Source: NCEH01 sp043195135 (GTDB lineage: Bacteria > Pseudomonadota > Alphaproteobacteria > Rhizobiales > Xanthobacteraceae). Taken from it: a stretch of 64,000 nucleotides of DNA. The translations under genes were made by a program, and so were the position numbers. Below the pieces are notes generated by a model. The model searched no databases. It had not been told where the DNA came from and worked only from the letters and a program-made list of their open reading frames with translations. Of this stretch, positions 50,675 to 60,500 are shown piece by piece. The stretch is from NCBI RefSeq assembly GCF_043195135.1, contig NZ_JBAFWP010000002.1, one strand, 5' to 3'. The stretch's first letter is position 1. Every line of letters begins with the position of its first letter.

Positions 50675-51286
50675 GTGAGCGTGCGACAGAGGGAAACGGC
50701 GGACGAAACCCGCGAGCGGATCGCCATCGTTGCGGAAGAAATGTTCCGCCGCATGGGGTTCGCCAAGACCGCCGTGGCGGACATCGCCGCCGCGCTGGAT
50801 ATGTCCGCGGCGAATGTCTACCGCTTCTTCCCGTCCAAGAACGCCATCGTCGAGACCATCTGCAACCGCAGCCTTGCGGAAGTGGAGGGGCAGATCGCCG
50901 CCGTGGTGCGGTCCCCGTTGACGGCCGCCGAGCGCATGGAGCAGGTGTTCTCGACGATCTTATTGTACCACCGCGATAATTTCCTTGTCGAACGGCGTGT
51001 CCACGACATGGTTCTGGTGGCGATCGAGCACAATTGGGCGGCCATAGAGGCCCATAAGGAGCGCGTCCGGCACTATATCGCCGGCCTGCTCCGGGAAGGC
51101 ATCACCGAGGGCGTGTTCGAGCCCCACGATGTCGACCGCGTCAGCGCCATCCTGCTCGGCGGCTGCATCCGCTTTTGCCACCCGATCCTGGTGGCGCAAG
51201 GCATCGACCAGGACCTGGAGGCACAGGCCCGCGAGACGGTGCGGTTTCTCCTGCGCGCCGTCGAGGTCAACCGCCGGCCCCTGTGA
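50675..51286 (+). CDS. TetR family regulator of the RND pump
   Basis: A 203-residue repressor. The N-terminal TetR helix-turn-helix is clear: TRERIAIVAEEMFRRMGFAKTAVADIAAALDMSAANVYRFFPSKNAIVETI (residues 12-62). The C-terminal half is the ligand pocket with a TetR_C domain. The GTG start 50675 is used because the domain begins directly after it and no ATG is in phase nearby. It precedes, in the same direction, an RND efflux operon, so it probably represses that pump and itself through the palindrome at 50625. Confidence 0.9.
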   Translation: MSVRQRETADETRERIAIVAEEMFRRMGFAKTAVADIAAALDMSAANVYRFFPSKNAIVETICNRSLAEVEGQIAAVVRSPLTAAERMEQVFSTILLYHRDNFLVERRVHDMVLVAIEHNWAAIEAHKERVRHYIAGLLREGITEGVFEPHDVDRVSAILLGGCIRFCHPILVAQGIDQDLEAQARETVRFLLRAVEVNRRPL

Positions 51287-51388
51287 GCGTGCGTAGCGTC
51301 AGGGGCCGCGTGTTCGCGCGCCTGTCTTATGACGAAAGTCGAAAATCGTTAGTGGTGAGTCGTAACTCTTTAGCCTGGAACCGAAGCC

Positions 51389-52480
51389 ATGTTGTCCGCC
51401 CGCCACATCCTGGCCGGCGCCGCCCTTCTGGGCAGCGCCCTTCTCCTTTCCGCCTGCAGTGAGCCCGCGCCGGCCGAGCAGGCCGGCCCGCCGCCGCGCC
51501 CGGTGCAGGTGATGACCGTGGCCCTGCGCCCGGTCGAGGCCGACAAGACCTTCGTCGGCGTCGTGCGGCCGCGCTGGGAGATCGACCTCTCCTTCCGGGT
51601 CGCCGGAAAGGTGGCGCAGCGCCTCGTGGAGGTGGGCCAGCGGGTGAAGGCGGGCGATGTGATCGCCAAGCTCGATCCCGAGGATTTCAAGCTCGAACTC
51701 GGCAGCGCCGAGGCGGAGCTTGCGGCCGCCCAGGCCAATCTCGCCCAGACCTCCGCCGAGGACGGGCGTTACCGCACCCTCCTGGCGCGCGGCTTTGCCT
51801 CCAATGCGGACCTCGACCGCAAGTCGGTGGCCAAGGAGGAGGCGGTGGGCCGCCTGGAGCGGGCCAAGCGCGCGCTGGATCTGGCGCGCAACAAGCTCGC
51901 CTATTCCGATCTTCTGTCCACCGCCGACGGCGTCGTCTCCTTCACCGCCGCAGAGCCGGGCCAGGTGGTCACGGCCGGGCAGACGGTGGCCCGCGTCGCG
52001 CGGCTGGACGAAAAGGAAGCCCTCGTCGCGCTGCCGGAAACCGCGCTCGCGGACGCGCGCACCGCCGACGCCACCGTGACGCTGTGGGCCGCCCCCGACG
52101 TCAAGATCAAGGCGCGCCTGCGCGAGCTTTCGCCCCAGCCCGACACCGCGAGCCGCACCTATCCCGCCCGCTTCACCCTGGAGAATGTGGACGACACGGT
52201 CGCCCTCGGCATGACCGCCACGGTGCTGCTGCGGCCCGCGGGCACGAAGGACGTGGCCCGCCTGCCGCTCTCCGCCGTGTTCGATCGCGGCAACGGTCCG
52301 CACGTCTATGTGGTCGATCCCAAGACCAAGACGCTGATCGCGCGGCCGGTGGAGGTCTCCGGCTATGCGGCCGATGCCGCCCTCGTGTCGCAGGGCGTAT
52401 CCGATGGCGACGAAGTGGTGACCATGGGCGCGCAGACGCTCGAGCCCGGGCGGCTCGTGCGCACCGTCGCGGCCAAGTGA
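51389..52480 (+). CDS. RND efflux membrane-fusion (periplasmic adaptor) lipoprotein
   Basis: A 363-residue adaptor of the AcrA/MexA type. A lipobox ALLLSAC puts the lipidated cysteine near residue 23. Then follow a biotinyl-lipoyl half (RPRWEIDLSFRVAGKVAQRLVEVGQRVKAGD), an alpha-hairpin (EAELAAAQANLAQTSAEDGRYRTLL, residues 108-160), and the second lipoyl half (GVVSFTAAEPGQVVTAGQTVARV). It links the inner-membrane pump to an outer-membrane channel, which is not encoded here. The permease starts 11 bases after its stop. Confidence 0.92.
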   Translation: MLSARHILAGAALLGSALLLSACSEPAPAEQAGPPPRPVQVMTVALRPVEADKTFVGVVRPRWEIDLSFRVAGKVAQRLVEVGQRVKAGDVIAKLDPEDFKLELGSAEAELAAAQANLAQTSAEDGRYRTLLARGFASNADLDRKSVAKEEAVGRLERAKRALDLARNKLAYSDLLSTADGVVSFTAAEPGQVVTAGQTVARVARLDEKEALVALPETALADARTADATVTLWAAPDVKIKARLRELSPQPDTASRTYPARFTLENVDDTVALGMTATVLLRPAGTKDVARLPLSAVFDRGNGPHVYVVDPKTKTLIARPVEVSGYAADAALVSQGVSDGDEVVTMGAQTLEPGRLVRTVAAK

Positions 52481-52491
52481 GGGAGGCGGCG

Positions 52492-55400
52492 ATGGACGGC
52501 TTCAACCTCTCGCGCTGGGCGATCACCCATCGCACCCTCACCCTGTTCGCGATCCTCATGCTGGCCGCGGCCGGCACCTTCGCCTATTTCAATCTCGGGC
52601 GGGCGGAAGATCCCTCCTTCACCATCAAGGTCATGGTGGTGAACGCCGTGTGGCCGGGCGCCACCTCCACCGAAATGGAGGAGCAGGTCGCCGATCCCAT
52701 CGAGAAGAAGCTCCAGTCCCTGCCGCATCTCGACCGGGTGGAAAGCTATTCGCGCCCCGGGGTCAGCTTCATCCAGATCTACCTCACCGATTCCACCCAG
52801 GCGAAGGATGTGAAGGAGCTCTGGTACCAGGTGCGCAAGAAGGTGGGCGACGTGAAGGCGAACCTGCCCGCCGGCGTCATCGGCCCGTTCTTCGACGATG
52901 AATATGGCGACGTCTATTCCGCCCTCTACATGCTCAGCGGCAAGAATGTCGCCCCGGCCGAGCTGAAGCGGCAGGCCGAGATCATCCGCCAGGACCTGCT
53001 GCGGGTGCAGAATGTGGAAAAGGTGGACCTGGTGGGCGTGCGGCCCGAGCGGATCTATATCGAATTCAGCCATGCACGCCTCGCCACCCTCGGCATCACC
53101 CCGCAGCAGATCTTCGACAGCGTGGCGCGGCAGAATGCGGTGGTTTCCGGGGGTGCCATCGACACCAATGCGGACCGGGTGAACCTGCGCATCACGGGCG
53201 CCTTCTCGGGCGTGGATGCCATCGCGGCGGTGCCGGTGGCGGCGGGCAATGCGGTGTTCCGCCTCGGCGACGTCGCGACCGTGCGGCGCGGCTATGAGGA
53301 CCCGCCGAGCTTCCTGGTGCGGCAGAACGGGGATGCGGCCGTGGGCATCGGCGTCTCCATGTCGGCCGGCGCCAATATCCTGACCCTCGGAGAAAACCTG
53401 AAGGTCGCCATGGCCCAGGCGATCCGCGAGCTGCCGGCGGGCATCGATGTGACGCAGGTGGCCGACCAGCCGCACATCGTGGGCGAATCCGTGGGCGAAT
53501 TCCTCCACACCTTCGCCGAGGCGCTGGTGATCGTGCTGGTGGTCTCCTTCCTCTCGCTCGGCTTTCGCACCGGCATCGTGGTGGCGCTCTCCGTGCCGCT
53601 GGTGCTCGCCATCGTGTTCCTGGTGATGTTCTCCTCGGGGATGGACCTGCATCGCATCACCCTCGGCGCGCTGATCATCGCCCTCGGCCTGCTGGTGGAT
53701 GACGCGATCATCGCCATCGAGATGATGGTGGTGAAGATGGAGGAGGGGCTCGACCGCGCGCACGCGGCCACCTTCGCCTGGCATTCCACCGCCTTTCCCA
53801 TGCTCACCGGCACGTTGGTGACGGCGGCGGGGTTCCTGCCCGTGGGGTTCGCGAAATCCAGCGCCGGCGAATATGCCGGGGGAATCTTCTGGATCGTCGG
53901 GATCGCGCTCATCGCCTCCTGGTTCGTGGCGGTGATCTTCACGCCCTATCTCGGCTACATGCTGCTGCCGACCTTCAAGGTGCATGCCCATGGCGAGGCG
54001 CATGACGGGCGGCTGTATCGGCTGCTGCGCGGGCTGCTGAATTTCTGCCTGCGCCACCGCTTCGCCGTGATCGGCACCACGTTCGCCCTGTTCGCGGTGT
54101 CCATCGCCGGGTTCGGGCTGGTGCAGCAGCAATTCTTCCCCACATCGACGCGGCCCGAGCTGTTCCTGGAAATGCGCCTGCCGGAAGGCACCTCCATCAA
54201 TGTCAGCGAGGCGACCGCCAAGAAGGCCGAGGCGATGCTCGAAGGCGACCCCGACATCGCCACCGCCACCACCTATGTGGGCCAGGGCACGCCGCGCTTC
54301 TGGCTTGGCCTCAACCCGGTTCTGCCCAATCCCAATTTCGCCGAGGTGGTGATCGTCGCCAAGGACATCGCGGCCCGCGAACGCATCAAGGCGCGGCTGG
54401 AGAAGCAGATCGCGGACGGCGCGCTCAGCGAGGCGCGGGTGCGCGTGGATCGCTTCGTGTTCGGCCCGCCGGTGGGCTTTCCGGTGAATTTCCGCGTCAT
54501 CGGGCCGGATCCGCAGAAGGTGCGCGACATCGCCGAGCAGGTGCGCGTGGTGATGGCGGGCGATCCGGCGCTGATCGATCCGCATCTGAACTGGGGCGAG
54601 CGGGTGAAATCCGTGACCCTCCAGGTGGACCAGGACCGGGCGCGCGCGCTCGGCACCACGCCGCGCGACGTGGCGGAGACCTTGCAGACCCTGTTGTCCG
54701 GCTACACCGTGACCCAGCATCGCGAGGGGACCCTGCTGATCGACGTGGTGGCCCGCGCGGTGCCGCAGGAGCGGGCGGACCTTCAGGATCTCGCCGGCCT
54801 CACCGTCGGCTCCCGCAACGGGGTCGCCGTGCCGCTCGGCCAGGTGGCGCGCATCGTCTATGCCTCCGAGGAGCCGATCCTGTGGCGGCGCGACCGCGAC
54901 CTGGTGCTGACCGTGCGGGCGGACGTCAAGGACGGCGTGCAGCCGCCCGACGTCACCACCCGCCTGCTGCCCAAGCTCGCGGCCATCAAGGCGAGCCTTC
55001 CCGCCGATTATCGCATCGAGACCGGCGGTGCCATCGAGGAGAGCGTGAAGGCCAACAAGGCGCTGGCGGCGGTGTTCCCGATCATGATCGTGGCCATGCT
55101 CACCTTGCTCATGATCCAGCTGCAGAGCTTCTCGCGGCTCGCCTTGGTGCTGTGCACGGCGCCTCTGGGCGTGATCGGCGCCACCTGGGCGCTGCTGGTG
55201 GCCAACAAGCCGTTCGGCTTCGTGGCGCTGCTGGGGCTGATCGCGCTCGCCGGCATGATCATGCGCAACACGGTGATCCTGGTGGACCAGATCGACACCG
55301 ACATCAAGGCCGGCCACGCGCCGGGGCAGGCGGTGGTGGACGCCACCTTGCGCCGCGCCCGCCCGGTGGTGCTGACCGCGCTCGCGGCGGTGCTGGGCAT

Positions 55401-55623
55401 GATCCCGCTGGCGGGCAGCGCCTTCTGGGGGCCCATGGCCATCACCATCATGGGCGGGCTCCTGGTGGCGACCGCTTTGACCCTGCTGGTGGTGCCGGCG
55501 CTTTATGCCGCCTTCTTCCGGGTGAAGGTGCTGGCGCCGGAGGAGGGGCAGGCCGAACCGCAGGCGCCGACCGGAGACGGGGCCGGCCACGGGGCGGGGC
55601 ACCCGCGTGATGGGCTTGAGTAA
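52492..55623 (+). CDS. RND family efflux permease (AcrB/MexB superfamily)
   Basis: A 1043-residue inner-membrane proton/drug antiporter with the 12-helix layout. Helix 1 is ITHRTLTLFAILMLAAAGTFAYF. The proton-relay pair appears in HRITLGALIIALGLLVDDAIIAIEMMVVKMEE near residue 405 (TM4). A second set of helices near residues 860-1020 contains GLIALAGMIMRNTVILVDQ. The GRAEDPSFTIKVMVV start places it among HAE1-type pumps of broader alphaproteobacterial clades rather than classical AcrB. ATG 52492 follows GGGAGG; an earlier in-frame start within the adaptor gene is not credible. Confidence 0.92.
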   Translation: MDGFNLSRWAITHRTLTLFAILMLAAAGTFAYFNLGRAEDPSFTIKVMVVNAVWPGATSTEMEEQVADPIEKKLQSLPHLDRVESYSRPGVSFIQIYLTDSTQAKDVKELWYQVRKKVGDVKANLPAGVIGPFFDDEYGDVYSALYMLSGKNVAPAELKRQAEIIRQDLLRVQNVEKVDLVGVRPERIYIEFSHARLATLGITPQQIFDSVARQNAVVSGGAIDTNADRVNLRITGAFSGVDAIAAVPVAAGNAVFRLGDVATVRRGYEDPPSFLVRQNGDAAVGIGVSMSAGANILTLGENLKVAMAQAIRELPAGIDVTQVADQPHIVGESVGEFLHTFAEALVIVLVVSFLSLGFRTGIVVALSVPLVLAIVFLVMFSSGMDLHRITLGALIIALGLLVDDAIIAIEMMVVKMEEGLDRAHAATFAWHSTAFPMLTGTLVTAAGFLPVGFAKSSAGEYAGGIFWIVGIALIASWFVAVIFTPYLGYMLLPTFKVHAHGEAHDGRLYRLLRGLLNFCLRHRFAVIGTTFALFAVSIAGFGLVQQQFFPTSTRPELFLEMRLPEGTSINVSEATAKKAEAMLEGDPDIATATTYVGQGTPRFWLGLNPVLPNPNFAEVVIVAKDIAARERIKARLEKQIADGALSEARVRVDRFVFGPPVGFPVNFRVIGPDPQKVRDIAEQVRVVMAGDPALIDPHLNWGERVKSVTLQVDQDRARALGTTPRDVAETLQTLLSGYTVTQHREGTLLIDVVARAVPQERADLQDLAGLTVGSRNGVAVPLGQVARIVYASEEPILWRRDRDLVLTVRADVKDGVQPPDVTTRLLPKLAAIKASLPADYRIETGGAIEESVKANKALAAVFPIMIVAMLTLLMIQLQSFSRLALVLCTAPLGVIGATWALLVANKPFGFVALLGLIALAGMIMRNTVILVDQIDTDIKAGHAPGQAVVDATLRRARPVVLTALAAVLGMIPLAGSAFWGPMAITIMGGLLVATALTLLVVPALYAAFFRVKVLAPEEGQAEPQAPTGDGAGHGAGHPRDGLE

Positions 55624-55661
55624 TTAGGAATAAATTGATAATAGGAATTTTATCCTTTAAT

Positions 55662-55687
55662 CCCATGCGCGAGCATTTGCGCATGGG
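55662..55687 (+). promoter_or_regulatory. Perfect hairpin overlapping the toxin-gene ribosome-binding site
   Basis: CCCATGCGC (55662-55670), an 8-nt loop, then GCGCATGGG (55679-55687) form a perfect 9-bp stem. Its 3' arm runs into the Shine-Dalgarno sequence GGAGGGGG (55686-55692), 4 bases before ATG 55696. The stem could hide the ribosome-binding site in the mRNA. No T tail follows, so it is unlikely to be a terminator. Confidence 0.6.
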
Positions 55688-55695
55688 AGGGGGAT

Positions 55696-56829
55696 ATGCC
55701 GTCCATTCGAGACGATCATCTGGAGCTGGCACAGATCGCCAGCGCCCTGGCGGCGTTGAAGTTCGAAGTTCAATTGCTGCGCTATGGCCTCGTCCGGAAG
55801 GCGGGCTTCAATTTCGCCCAGCCCCGCATTCCCGCGGGCAATACCGGCGGCGGGCGATGGACCGATGGGGGCGGGTCGGGCGGCCTTGTCTCCGCGCCGC
55901 GCACCGTCCCGCGCGTCAGCGGCAGCGGTGCGCAGGAAAGCGCGACCCGCGGCATCTACCGCGCCGACGGCAGCTTGGCTGCGCAGGCGGTGGCCAATGC
56001 GGATGGCAGCCGCATCGTGTCGCGCTACGCGGCGCCCGGCGACAGCCCGGAATGGGACAGCATCCACCGTGTCGAACGGGCGGACGGGGCCGTCGCCACG
56101 TTTCGCAACCGCGGCAATACGCAAGAGATTTACGACGGCGAGGGCCGGCTTCTCAGCCAGACCGTCTGGGCCGAAGCGGGGCCACAGCCGCAGGCGATCG
56201 TCCAGCCTGCTTTCCTCCCGCTCGTCGCCGCACCTGCTGCGATCGCGACGATAGAACTCGCTCTCACGCTGTACGGAGCCTATGCCGCAGGGGCCTTCGG
56301 ACCCCTTGGCTCCGGCGCGCAGCCGGTTATTGCCTTCACGGCGCGCGAATATGCGCCGGGCACTGCGCCGCAGGTGGTGCCATCTTATGTCGGAGCTTTG
56401 ACCAAGGAGGAGGTCGAGAAGGCGTGCCGCAGGTACGGCGAGGTTTTGGACTATGCGGACGATGCGGCCCGCAAGCTTAATCGATCCGACTATGCAAGTG
56501 CTGCAACTTATGGAACTGCGGTGCATTCCGAGATAAATCGCAGGATAAAGGAGTTAAGAGATCCGAATTTTGTTTCGGAGGTTTCGTTTCTGAAGACGAT
56601 GGATGAGGCGGACCCAAACGCCCAAGATCGCGTACCTTATGGCTATCGAGGATCAATTCGGATTGATGTATTCGAACGAGTTAATGCTGAGACTGTCTGT
56701 GTGTATGATATAAAGACCGGTCAAAGCGGCCTATCCGCTGGCCGTTCGGCTGAAATTTCGAACGCCGTGTTTCAACGTTTCCCGGGTACAGAAAATATTA
56801 TCGTTATACAAGTGAGGCCCACCCGATGA
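55696..56829 (+). CDS. Probable polymorphic toxin: Rhs-like carrier with PD-(D/E)XK nuclease-like tip
   Basis: A 377-residue protein with no signal peptide. Residues 43-56 are PRIPAGNTGGGRWT, a motif of the PRxPAG...GGxWT type that I recall from phage-associated and toxin proteins. Residues 85-160 contain YD-like repeats (IYRADGSLAAQAV, IYDGEGRLLSQTVW). A hydrophobic helix lies at 174-203. The C-terminus has a nuclease-like arrangement: HSEIN (Glu279), RIDVF (Asp324) and YDIKTG (Asp338-x-Lys340). DNA from about 56475 onward is markedly AT-rich, whereas the carrier part is GC-rich, suggesting tip exchange. The next gene overlaps by ATGA and is a likely immunity gene. The toxin call is by motif and context. 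Confidence 0.6.
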   Translation: MPSIRDDHLELAQIASALAALKFEVQLLRYGLVRKAGFNFAQPRIPAGNTGGGRWTDGGGSGGLVSAPRTVPRVSGSGAQESATRGIYRADGSLAAQAVANADGSRIVSRYAAPGDSPEWDSIHRVERADGAVATFRNRGNTQEIYDGEGRLLSQTVWAEAGPQPQAIVQPAFLPLVAAPAAIATIELALTLYGAYAAGAFGPLGSGAQPVIAFTAREYAPGTAPQVVPSYVGALTKEEVEKACRRYGEVLDYADDAARKLNRSDYASAATYGTAVHSEINRRIKELRDPNFVSEVSFLKTMDEADPNAQDRVPYGYRGSIRIDVFERVNAETVCVYDIKTGQSGLSAGRSAEISNAVFQRFPGTENIIVIQVRPTR

Positions 56830-57494
56830 CGACTCTGAGAGAGGTGAAACTTCTTGTGTCGCCGTTGCTGGAAAAGAATAAGGATTTAGCCCTGATCGGT
56901 CGTGTGATTGTGATAAAGCCGGTTAAGCATGTATTGAAGGGTATTTTTATTGATCGTACAAGCATGGCGGATTGTTTTGATGTTGGATTGTCGATGATGT
57001 TTTTGTGTTTTAAGTACGACTATTTTACTATTAGTTTAAACAACCCTGTTTATCCGCCCCGTGCTGGGCTTTGGCTGCTTTCAGATCCCGGAATATCCAA
57101 GACGGTCTGCGATCGGATCGAAGAGATTGCATTGCCAAAATTGCAGGCTCTAGGCAGCGATATTGACTATATTCGAAGCCGGCGGGAAACAAATCCGTCA
57201 ATCCTCCAGCGCACGGGCGCGGGCTACTTCCTGTATCGAATCGCGGAAGGCAGTCTGGACGAGGCCCGCGATCTCATCGCCACGTCCCCTTTCGCAGCAC
57301 ATATGTGGCTTCCGCACCTGAAGCGCCTCGGCTTGGATGAAAAGCTGCTCGCCCTCGGCAACAAGCTGTCCTGCGAGGATCGTCTCATCCTCGCCAACTT
57401 TCTGCACGAACGCGAGGCCTATAGCGTGGAAAAGCTCAAGCTCGGCAAGATCTGGGAGCGCACGCCGTTTCCGCTGGAAACCCTGCCGTCCTGA
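56826..57494 (+). CDS. Candidate immunity protein for the adjacent toxin
   Basis: A 222-residue cytoplasmic-type protein, translationally coupled (ATGA) to the toxin-like gene. No family was recognised. The first half (residues 1 to about 118, IDRTSMADCFDVGLSMMFLCFKYDYFTISLNNPVYPP) is encoded by AT-rich DNA like the toxin tip. The second half (GYFLYRIAEGSLDEARDLIATSP, helical) is GC-rich like the rest of the genome. The composition break near 57190 may mark the recombination border. It has no catalytic or DNA-binding motif, consistent with an inhibitor. A terminator follows. Confidence 0.55.
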   Translation: MTTLREVKLLVSPLLEKNKDLALIGRVIVIKPVKHVLKGIFIDRTSMADCFDVGLSMMFLCFKYDYFTISLNNPVYPPRAGLWLLSDPGISKTVCDRIEEIALPKLQALGSDIDYIRSRRETNPSILQRTGAGYFLYRIAEGSLDEARDLIATSPFAAHMWLPHLKRLGLDEKLLALGNKLSCEDRLILANFLHEREAYSVEKLKLGKIWERTPFPLETLPS

Positions 57495-57521
57495 TGGCAC
57501 GGGGCGGGTTGAAACGGAAAA

Positions 57522-57547
57522 AGCCGGGGTGGCGCCCCGGCTTTCTC
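57522..57547 (+). terminator. Intrinsic terminator after the toxin/immunity pair
   Basis: AGCCGGGG (57522-57529), a TGGCG loop and CCCCGGCT (57535-57542), then TTCTC. AAAA on the other side makes it usable by the convergent autotransporter gene as well. Confidence 0.75.
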
Positions 57548-57590
57548 ATTGCGTGCGGGATAAGGCGGCCGGCGGTGCGCCGGCCCTCTC

Positions 57591-60500
57591 TCACCACGTG
57601 TATTTGAGGCCGGCGGAGAAGGACTGCGCCGTCACATCGTCGCTCAGCGAAAGCTCATACTGCCCGAACACCCGCAGATGCTCGCCCTGCTGGGCCGAGA
57701 GGCCCGCCGCCAGCACGCCGATGTTGCGCCCGATGCCCGTGGTATCCACCGTGAAGGGCAGGGCGGGAGCGCCGATCAGGCCGGCGGTGGTGCCGACGTT
57801 GGTATCGCCGAAATTATAGTAGTAACGGGCGCTCAGCTCCGGGCTGAGGCTGATGGCGCCGAAGCCGAAGGTGGTGGCGAGGCGCACGCCCACCGAGGGC
57901 ATCACCAGATCGAGGTTCGCCGAGTCCACATTGAGGCCGGCGGAACCCGCATAGCCTTCCGTGAAGGCGCTGCGCGAGAGGTGGTACCAGTCGAAGCCGA
58001 CGCTCGGCTCGGCGGTGAAGGCGCCGAGCGCGAACATGCCGCCCGATTTCAGCGAGAAGGTCACGTCATTGCCATTGGGCGAGGCCGTCGCCATGCGCGT
58101 CAGATTGCCGAAGGTAAGCGCGCGGTTGGTGGCATAGTCGGAATAAGCATAGCCGAGCGTGCCGTCGAGGAACCAATTGCCCGATTGCAGCGAGCCGTAG
58201 AGCGAGACCTGATAGCTGTCCGCGCTGCCGTCGCCGCCGGTGATGCCGTTATTGTCGAAATTGCCGTAGCCGAGCGAGATGCCGACGAGGCCGTTGCCGA
58301 GCACCTTGTCCACGCCCAGCAGCACGCCGACGCCGGTCATGTCGAAGGCGCCCGCGCCGCCGACGCTGGTGGGGCCGCCGAGCACGCGCGCCCAGGCGGA
58401 GACGCTGCCGTCGCCGACGCCCTTCTGTCCGGGGCCGGACTGGGCGACCGCCGCCGAGGCATCCTGGAGCGCGCCGCCGAGGCCCGCGCTATCCGGGCCG
58501 AGGGAGAGCATGGAGGCATTGGCGCCCAGGTCGCCGGCGCCACGGCCCGCGCGCCGGGCGGCGATGCGGTCTTCAAGGGCGCGGGTGAACTGGCCGCGCT
58601 GCACCGCGTCCGCGGTGAGCAGATTGCCGATCGACTGGCCGGACAATTGGTCGAGCGCCGCGGCGCCGACCGCGTTGGTTCCCGTGGTGTCGAGGCCGTA
58701 GAACACATTGTCGAGGTCGCCCTGGGAACCGCTCTGGTAGGAGGCGTTCAGATGGGCAGCCACCGCGCGCTGGTTCGCGGTCACGGCCGGGGCCGCGAAA
58801 TTGCGCGAGAAGGTCACGCTGACCGCATTGGGGGTGTAGCTCAGGGTTTCCGAGAGGAAGGGCGAGAGATCGACCACCTCGTCATACTGGCCTTGCAGCG
58901 CGCCGGCGGAGCGGGCGACGGTGAAGGTCTGGGTGGTCAGCTTGTCCGTCGGGTCGGTGACGATGCTCACGTCGCCGTCGAGCTTCATGGTGCCGGTGAC
59001 GATCAGATTGTCGTTGCGGTTGGTGTCCACTTCCAGCTGGTAGGAGCCGCTGTCCTGCTGGATCAGGTCGCCCTGGATGGTGAGGGTGCCGATGGAATTG
59101 CCCGGCGTCAGGCGACCCGCATTGTTCACGGTGCCGACGATGGTGCCGCTGCCGCCGACCGCCCCCTGGGCGCCGATATTGAGCACCGTGGTGCGATATT
59201 CGCCCGTGCTGTTGATCTTCAGCAGGCCGGCATCCACCTGGGTGAGGTCGCGGGAGCTGGTCACGCTGGTGCGGATGTCCAGCGTGCCGGCGCCGTCCTT
59301 GCGAATATTGCCGGAGCCCGAGAGCGCGGACCCCTGCAAGGTCAGCACCGCGCCCGGGTCCACATTGAACGTGCCGCCGAACGCGGAGCCGCCGATCTCG
59401 CCGTAGGAGACCGAGGCGTTCACCCGCACCTCGCGCAGCATGGTGAAGGATTGGCTGGCGCGCACGCCGCCGCCCTGGAGCGTCAGCGCGCCGGAGACAT
59501 CGCCGAGATTGGCGTCGGCGGAGACGCGCACCAGGCCGTTGTCGACGCGCGTGCCGCCCTTGTAGCTGTTGGTGCCGGCGAGGGTGAGGGTGGATTCGCC
59601 CTGCTTGATCATGGAGCCGGTGCCGCCGATGGTCCCGGCATAGGTGCGATCGCGGATCTCGATGTTGGCGACATAAGGCTGGGTCAAGGTGACCGCCGCG
59701 CCATATTCCAGATAGTCGGTGGTCTGGGCATATTGGGCGATCATCTCATGGGCTTTGGTCGTGGGATGGAACTGATCCCAGAACAGATAGTCGCCCACAT
59801 TGGCCGCGGAGCAGCCGTTGGTGTATTTGCCGGTTTCCGAATCGACGCAATTGTCCTTGGCGTTCTTGAAGCCGAAGGATGTGGGATCGCGCTGCACTTC
59901 GGCGAGCAGGGCGGCGGCGTCGATGACCACGAGGCGGGTCTGGGAATTGGCCTGCGCGAACTCGTCGCCGAGATTGTAGAGGTTCGCCTTCAGCTGGCGG
60001 TTGGTATCCTTGATGGCGGCGCTCAGCGGCTGGCGGTCGGCGTCCGAGAGGCCGAGGAATTTCGGCGTGGTGCTGACGTCGGCGATGGTCGGCACATAAT
60101 AGGTGGCGCCCAGCTGGGCGATATCCGCGCGGCCGTTGATGGTGGAATTGATGGTCCGCAGGTCATCCGGAATGTTCTTGAGCAGGATGTCCTTCTGCGT
60201 TTGCAGCGTGCTGTAATAGGCGGTGCGGTTGGAGATGAAGGTATACCAGTTGGTGTCCTCGATCTGCTGGCGGAAATTGTTGCCGCCGATCCAGAAGGTG
60301 ATCAGCGGCTTGTTGCCGTAGCTCGAAGCCGGCTCGGCGGGAACGTTGCTGCGCGGATCGTACCAGGCGCGCTTGATGCCGGTGACCTTGTCGTCGAACT
60401 GGCCGACCTGCTGCTCCAGGTGCTGCACCACGGTGGCGAGGATATTGCTGTAGGGCGTGCCCGTCACGGCGCCGCCCCAGGCAAGGTTGCGGTCGGCATT

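Noticed and set aside
52363..55602. A very long minus-strand open frame opposite the RND permease
   Set aside because: It is rich in His, Arg and Gln and has no motif; the plus-strand permease is complete and conserved.
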